Below are positions 59,824 to 64,000 of a DNA stretch of 64,000 nt, one piece after another. Made by a program: the position numbers and the translations under genes. The notes below the pieces were generated by a model, which made no database searches, had not been told where the DNA came from, and was given only the letters and a program-made list of their open reading frames with translations. This DNA is from Paenibacillus daejeonensis DSM 15491 (GTDB lineage Bacteria; Bacillota; Bacilli; Paenibacillales; Paenibacillaceae): positions 186,001 to 250,000 of the forward strand of contig NZ_KB899660.1 of assembly GCF_000378385.1 (NCBI RefSeq). Reading direction: 5' to 3'. The first letter of the stretch is position 1, and each line of letters starts with the position of its first letter.

Positions 59824-60270
59824 TTATTTCCCTTTCTTCGAAGCCAACCAGAAGACTAGAATTACGACGGGGATAAAAATGAGCCACGGAATATTAATTG
59901 TACTCTGGGTAATGAAAGCGATGAATAACAAACCTAATGTACCCAGAATGAGCCATAAGCAGCCTCTTCCAAAAGTCTCCATAGGTGTGGATCTACCGCT
60001 TCCTCCCGAGGAATTATGATCACTATAATAATGAGAACCTTTTAACGTCTTAGATGCAACAGATCCACAACGTTTACATGATAATGATCCTTGGGCCAAA
60101 GGTTCATTACAATGCTCGCAGATGACGGGCCTTGATCTGCCTGAATAATCTTTATCTTCGTTTGGGGTTCCTTCCATAATCGCATCTTTAAGCGAACTAC
60201 CACACACAACACATATTAATGAGCCTTCGGCGTTTGATTCCCCACATTTGTTACATACCTTTACTGCCAT
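59824..60270 (-). CDS. double zinc-ribbon membrane protein
   Basis: The 148-residue protein has two N-terminal zinc-ribbon units: C-N-K-C-G-x(10)-C-V-V-C-G (residues about 6-23) and C-E-H-C-N-x(10)-C-K-R-C-G (about 51-68). A Ser/Gly-rich linker and two membrane helices (about 103-122 and 128-142) follow. Such zinc-ribbon/TM proteins are common in Firmicutes and often lack a defined function. GAAGGA lies before the ATG. It is followed by its own terminator and preceded by a kinase-like gene on the same strand. Confidence 0.8.
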   Translation of the reverse strand: MAVKVCNKCGESNAEGSLICVVCGSSLKDAIMEGTPNEDKDYSGRSRPVICEHCNEPLAQGSLSCKRCGSVASKTLKGSHYYSDHNSSGGSGRSTPMETFGRGCLWLILGTLGLLFIAFITQSTINIPWLIFIPVVILVFWLASKKGK

Positions 60271-60429
60271 TATGCAAAACCATCCTTCTTTTAGAACTGT
60301 AATGAGTTGTTTAGATTCCTTTTACTACTAAAACGTATGATGTAGGATTAGGTTGCAAATATTTGGCTGAATTATCGCATGCCCAAGAACGACTGCCGCG
60401 ATGATTGCTGGACTTAGCTTTCTAGTTTC

Positions 60430-61251
60430 TTATGATATTGCTTTCGCCCAAGCTTCGAAATATTCATATATTGTTGAATAGCGATCTTCTTTATTTGTGT
60501 TGACGGCATTCAATGCAATCTCAAATAGGTTTTCATTAGCTTGCCATTTACTGAGATCACGTTCTTTTCCGCCACCAAACAACTGGAAGGCTGTTGCTCC
60601 CATCAAAAAAACATTGGACCTTTCGTCAATCTCTGCGCCAAACTGATACTCTTCAGGAGACATGTAACGGCTTGAACCCCACATCCGTCCCATTGTGTTG
60701 ATCACTGGTTTTCTCGTGTACAGTTCTACATCACAAATTCTAGTTTCCTCTGATACAAAATCATACATGATACAGCCATCGTAAAAATCGATTGCGATAT
60801 AACCACACTTGTTTGCATGGATATGAAACCTTACTATTTCGTTGTAAATATTGAACTTCTTTTCTATTGGCAGAGCTAAGAATTTGTCAAACGAATGATA
60901 TTGTTTACCCATACACTCTCCATCAAACCACTCAAATACCGTTAGAAAGCCGTCTTTGATATGTTTGTGTTCGATCATATCGATGAGTGTGGGGTGACAG
61001 AGATCCTGGTAAGTCGAAACGGTCGATTTGAGCCTAGCTATTGCATCAGCGGTAGTTACATTGCTCCTCACAGTAGATGGACCAGCCAACTTTAAGAAAA
61101 GCTTTTTGTTTTCATTTGAGACACCGAAACATAAGTAGCCAGAATCTTGCTTGTCGAATACAGCAAAAACTTCACCGTACTCTGATAAAAAATCAAAATC
61201 GAAATCCTCTTTAAGTTCAAACAACACCCCGTCGATATGTTTAGTAATCAT
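60430..61251 (-). CDS. Ser/Thr protein-kinase-like protein
   Basis: The 273-residue protein shows kinase-fold elements. A Lys-bearing strand, L-F-L-K-L-A-G, replaces the usual V-A-I-K. The catalytic loop reads A-I-D-F-Y-D-G-C-I-M-Y-D, with the HRD His missing. A metal Asp follows (I-C-D-V-E-L-Y, in place of DFG), and S-S-R-Y-M-S-P-E-E resembles the A-P-E activation segment. The glycine-rich loop is not clear. It may be an active atypical kinase or a pseudokinase. GGGAGG lies before the ATG. It is close to the GNAT gene upstream on the same strand. Confidence 0.72.
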   Translation of the reverse strand: MITKHIDGVLFELKEDFDFDFLSEYGEVFAVFDKQDSGYLCFGVSNENKKLFLKLAGPSTVRSNVTTADAIARLKSTVSTYQDLCHPTLIDMIEHKHIKDGFLTVFEWFDGECMGKQYHSFDKFLALPIEKKFNIYNEIVRFHIHANKCGYIAIDFYDGCIMYDFVSEETRICDVELYTRKPVINTMGRMWGSSRYMSPEEYQFGAEIDERSNVFLMGATAFQLFGGGKERDLSKWQANENLFEIALNAVNTNKEDRYSTIYEYFEAWAKAIS

Positions 61252-61278
61252 AACAACCTCCCGGACATATCTCGCAAA

Positions 61279-61755
61279 TTATAGAGGCAATACTGTTATT
61301 GATTCATTGTTAAACATTTCCCCGTTGTCACGGAAGCCAAATCGTTCATATAGTTTTTTGGCAACAGCGTTCTCCGGCTTATAAGGGATCCAACAGCAGT
61401 GAGCTGGCCCCGCCGGATAGGTCCGGATAAATGCCAAGATTTCATTCATGGCTTCCCGTCCATAGCCCAGGTTCTGATACTCCTTGTCAACCATTAATCT
61501 CATAATGCAATAATTTTCATTGGCAAAGGATGGCTCTTCATAACCCGTTATTCCATAAGCCAACATAACGAAACCAACCGGTTGTTCCCCCGCGTAAATG
61601 GCAAACGGGAATGGATGTCCCCCATTGGTTTCAAGGACATAACACGAAGCTACGCTTGACAGGTTGGACGCAACATATTTCCGTTGCTCTTCTGATACGT
61701 CCAAGTTAAATATTGCACGTCGGTTTTCCAGCGTTATTTTTCGAAGCGTAATCAT
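61279..61755 (-). CDS. GNAT-family N-acetyltransferase
   Basis: The 158-residue protein has the GNAT acetyl-CoA-binding pattern, V-D-K-E-Y-Q-N-L-G-Y-G-R-E-A-M (the Q-x-x-G-x-G/A P-loop). It also has the N-E-N-Y-C-I-M-R-L-M core strand and an N-A-V-A-K-K-L-Y-E-R-F-G-F ending. It resembles spermidine acetyltransferases of the SpeG/BltD type, but the substrate is not certain. GGGAGAGG lies before the ATG. It is probably co-transcribed with the kinase-like gene (27-base gap). Confidence 0.9.
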   Translation of the reverse strand: MITLRKITLENRRAIFNLDVSEEQRKYVASNLSSVASCYVLETNGGHPFPFAIYAGEQPVGFVMLAYGITGYEEPSFANENYCIMRLMVDKEYQNLGYGREAMNEILAFIRTYPAGPAHCCWIPYKPENAVAKKLYERFGFRDNGEMFNNESITVLPL

Positions 61756-61915
61756 TCAAGTCCTCTCCCTTCATCCCATATCAGTTTGCGCCGCGGTCGC
61801 ATCTATAACATACCGTGTTAACCAAAAAATGAATAGACTTATACTGAGTTTATTTATATACTATTATTTATTAGTGCCTTTTTTTAAGGTTATATTTTGG
61901 GCTTTACTTGAATAA

Positions 61916-61953
61916 AAAAGGGAGCAGCGTCGTGAGGCGTTCTGCTCCCTTTA
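61916..61953 (-). terminator. intrinsic terminator after the lipoprotein gene
   Basis: AAAGGGAGCAG pairs with CTGCTCCCTTT. On the minus strand the stem is followed by TTTTTTATTC. It lies about 33 bases after the stop of the gene at 61986, and can also serve as insulation for the GNAT gene. Confidence 0.85.
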
Positions 61954-61985
61954 TTCGTTAAAATTAATTCTGGATCTGCTTATGT

Positions 61986-62708
61986 TTATAACCCTGCCGC
62001 TGATTTAATTTGTTCTCTCTGGGACATGATTAATAATTTCAACTTCTCTGTACCAAAGGCCCCTGCAGAAAAAGCGTTAGCTTCGGAGTAGTAGACCATC
62101 CGAAATGATGTACCATCTTGAAGGTGCACACGCAGGAATATACCATACTGATGTTTTATTTTCTCATAGACCTTATTGAAACCGACATATGGCAAAGGAA
62201 GAAGCTCAGCAATGAATTCCGATGACGCTTCCTCGCTGAAGTCCCCGATTGGACTGCCGTCTATACCGCTTTCCAGGCTGACTTTTTCCACCTTGCCTTC
62301 TATGTCCATGAGTTCTCCCATCGTTTCCGCATTCGGATTTTCCTTTACTTCATAAAGCTTGTTATTAGCTACAACACGATATTCCGAGTTGTAACCTTTT
62401 AATCCATAAACTTCGGTACCAATTGGAAGAAATGCCGCATCTCCGTTCTTCGATACGTGATCCGTACATGCATGCCCATTAAGCATGTAGGAGACCTCAC
62501 CTACCTTGTCTCCAAGTTGATCCGCCGTTATTGCTATAGCCCCATCATAGTTATGAGAATAATTAATGTTGTTAATCATCAAAAAATCGACCCATTCGAT
62601 TATTGCCATGCAATGCTTTGTAGTTTTCAACCCCATACTACAGCTGGTCACTACGATCACCATAAGCAGTAAAAGACACATCTGTCCCCCACGTGTATAC
62701 CGCTGCAT
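61986..62708 (-). CDS. hypothetical lipoprotein
   Basis: The 240-residue precursor has a lipobox (V-V-T-S-C-S) after about 22 residues. The mature domain is soluble and has no recognised family; it contains G-K-V-E-K-V-S-L-E-S-G and Y-E-K-I-K-H-Q-Y-G. The pattern is typical of Bacillales lipoproteins of unknown function. GAGGTGATGGGGGA lies before the ATG. It precedes the phosphotransferase gene region and has its own terminator. Confidence 0.7.
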   Translation of the reverse strand: MQRYTRGGQMCLLLLMVIVVTSCSMGLKTTKHCMAIIEWVDFLMINNINYSHNYDGAIAITADQLGDKVGEVSYMLNGHACTDHVSKNGDAAFLPIGTEVYGLKGYNSEYRVVANNKLYEVKENPNAETMGELMDIEGKVEKVSLESGIDGSPIGDFSEEASSEFIAELLPLPYVGFNKVYEKIKHQYGIFLRVHLQDGTSFRMVYYSEANAFSAGAFGTEKLKLLIMSQREQIKSAAGL

Positions 62709-62796
62709 TCCCCCATCACCTCAGTTTATAAGACGAATTTGCTAAAATGGAAGTTGCAGTGATATGAGGTAAAAACATAAACAAATTCCACATAAT

Positions 62797-63771
62797 TCAT
62801 TGCACAATATATCGCAACACACAATCGCAGTGATAATCGGCTAGACCTTTGGCAAATTGTTGATCTGGAAAACCTCGATGAAGCAGCTTCAAACCACCTG
62901 ATAGTAATGAGATATGATGGTGAAACCGGTAGAAGTGCATTCTTGCTGCATCAAGATCTTCCCTCTTCAGATACCTGTAATCTTCCCCAAACCTCATCTC
63001 AAGAAAGCTATGTTCATGCTCAAGATCAAAAAACATGGCACCTTCAATATCTATCAAGTAAGGCTCCAATTTCTCATTGATTAAGATATGGTCAGGCCCC
63101 AGTTCGCCATGAATCCATCCGTAGTCCGTTCTAGGCCTAAGGTTCGCCTCCAATCGATACAAGGTATCGAGTAGCATTGACTTATAATTCCTAATTTCTT
63201 CGATAAATTGTGCGGCATAGGCCAACTGTATTTCGGCATTCTTGACTTGCAACAAGTGACATTCTGGGAAGCGAAACAATGGTGCATTGAGTTTGCCATA
63301 CACCTCTCGTCTAATACCGTGCATATTGGCCAACAGTTCTCCGACTCGTTCAAGCAAGAGATTATGCATCTTGGGGTCGGACTCTCGTAATAACACTTCC
63401 AAGTTAGGTCCAGATACATACTCGACAAGCGCATAGTCAAAAGGGTATTGGTCCCGATCCGTATTCAGATCGTAAATCGCCGGCGTTTGAATCCCCTGCT
63501 GAGTCAGATAGGTGTTGTTTGCCTGAAATAAATCGCTCCCATAGGATCGCTCCTCATTCAACTGATTCGCCATGTCCTCTTGGAAATAGCTCCTTGAAGC
63601 ATCCCATACATACAGCACACAGGAGAATCCATTTGTACATTTTACTTTGTAGACGACTTTTTGCGCTCCGCCATGCATGTTCGATACAGTTGACAACTTA
63701 TAGTCGGAACCAAAAACACGTCGTAGATACTCTTCTAAGTCAGAAAGTTTGAGATGGTCATTTATAACCAT
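62797..63771 (-). CDS. APH-fold phosphotransferase-like protein
   Basis: The 324-residue protein has the APH fold. The catalytic loop is I-H-G-E-L-G-P-D-H-I-L-I, with H-G-E instead of the usual H-G-D. The metal-binding Asp is in L-I-D-I-E-G. The H-G-E-L-G-P-D-H variant recurs in a Bacillales family, so it is not simply a loss of function, but catalysis is unproven. I start at the ATG at 63769-63771, with AGGAG 8 to 9 bases upstream; the longer frame from 63900 runs through it. The substrate is unknown. Confidence 0.78.
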   Translation of the reverse strand: MVINDHLKLSDLEEYLRRVFGSDYKLSTVSNMHGGAQKVVYKVKCTNGFSCVLYVWDASRSYFQEDMANQLNEERSYGSDLFQANNTYLTQQGIQTPAIYDLNTDRDQYPFDYALVEYVSGPNLEVLLRESDPKMHNLLLERVGELLANMHGIRREVYGKLNAPLFRFPECHLLQVKNAEIQLAYAAQFIEEIRNYKSMLLDTLYRLEANLRPRTDYGWIHGELGPDHILINEKLEPYLIDIEGAMFFDLEHEHSFLEMRFGEDYRYLKREDLDAARMHFYRFHHHISLLSGGLKLLHRGFPDQQFAKGLADYHCDCVLRYIVQ

Positions 63772-63902
63772 GTACAGCACTCCTATGGATAGGTATTTGC
63801 CGGCCAGCAACCTAACTGTATACAAATTCTGGTGCAAAGTATAGACTGTTTCTGCAAGCTCTGATATGATGTTGAATAAGGTCTTGGAAAAAATCATCAT
63901 AC

Positions 63903-63945
63903 AAAAACCTTCGGAAACGCCGCTCGTTGCCGAAGGTTTTTTTGT
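63903..63945. terminator. bidirectional intrinsic terminator
   Basis: ACCTTCGG pairs with CCGAAGGT around an 18-base loop, with TTTTTTT on the plus strand and TTTTTGT on the minus. It lies upstream of the phosphotransferase gene and probably ends transcripts entering from the right-hand neighbour. The bases after it to the window end hold no gene. Confidence 0.75.
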
Positions 63946-64000
63946 ATCGTTTGTTAAATCAAATATGGATATCCAGATTTTATTTCAAAGAATAATCTGA

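Overview
The window is chromosomal DNA of a spore-forming Firmicute, most likely Paenibacillus or a close relative. The evidence is the mutL-mutS-(amidoligase)-cotE cluster with its spore-coat gene cotE, strong AGGAGG ribosome sites, GTG/TTG starts, several large two-domain AraC regulators and LplABC-type sugar importers, and several dispersed intergenic repeats. No rRNA, tRNA, transposase, integrase, phage gene or CRISPR array was seen. Most genes lie on the minus strand.

Region by region (minus strand unless stated). 1-6.2 kb: mutL (cut by the window edge), mutS, a GS-fold amidoligase and cotE. 6.4-11.2 kb: an alpha-CTD-like small protein (+), a repeat-rich gap, an aromatic-acid-exporter-family protein, and a NitT/TauT-type ABC importer (binding protein, ATPase, permease). 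11.3-14.6 kb: an ECF sigma factor, its DUF3600-type anti-sigma and a long collagen-like protein whose leader forms a hairpin over the Shine-Dalgarno. 15-24.2 kb: housekeeping and accessory singles, namely M32 carboxypeptidase, a HesB-like protein (+), beta-carbonic anhydrase (+), DUF309, an ECF-promoter-driven membrane protein with a DUF2653 partner (+), a copper-amine-oxidase-N-domain protein, a DinB protein, an ABC-2 exporter pair (+), an APH-like kinase and a GyrI-like protein. 24.3-31.3 kb: a BmrA-type multidrug exporter, an SDR (+), and a two-component system divergent from an ABC-2 exporter (+).

31.4-34.1 kb is a markedly AT-rich accessory patch: a DUF4279 gene, a HEPN-fold putative RNase gene and an unknown gene in one tight operon, a broken DinB-family gene and a peptidase E-like gene. 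34.4-37.5 kb holds a BceB-like permease without an ATPase (+) and a ketopantoate-reductase-like gene flanked by a duplicated terminator.

37.7-53.7 kb is a coherent polysaccharide-utilisation locus: AraC regulator, secreted heparinase II/III-like lyase, LplABC-type importer, membrane AraC regulator, two FAD-dependent proteins, an enolase-superfamily dehydratase and an SDR. The lyase would cut an acidic polysaccharide outside, the importer would take up the oligosaccharide, and the FAD proteins, dehydratase and SDR would oxidise, dehydrate and reduce it. The substrate cannot be read from sequence. cre-like sites precede the binding-protein and lyase genes.

53.9-63.8 kb is a string of small accessory genes: DUF7660, an anchored protein, a DUF3221 lipoprotein with an ECF-type promoter, Nudix, amidase, a cytoplasmic subtilisin fused to HEAT-like repeats next to a TIMP-like exported protein, a zinc-ribbon membrane protein, a protein-kinase-like protein, GNAT, a lipoprotein and an APH-like kinase.

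The most unusual signals are two 185-bp intergenic elements at 26353 and 36299, with four CTAACGGCC motifs placed at identical offsets in mirror symmetry; the HEPN-DUF4279 operon; the FAD/FAD/enolase sugar-oxidation cassette; and the hairpin over the collagen-like gene's translation start.
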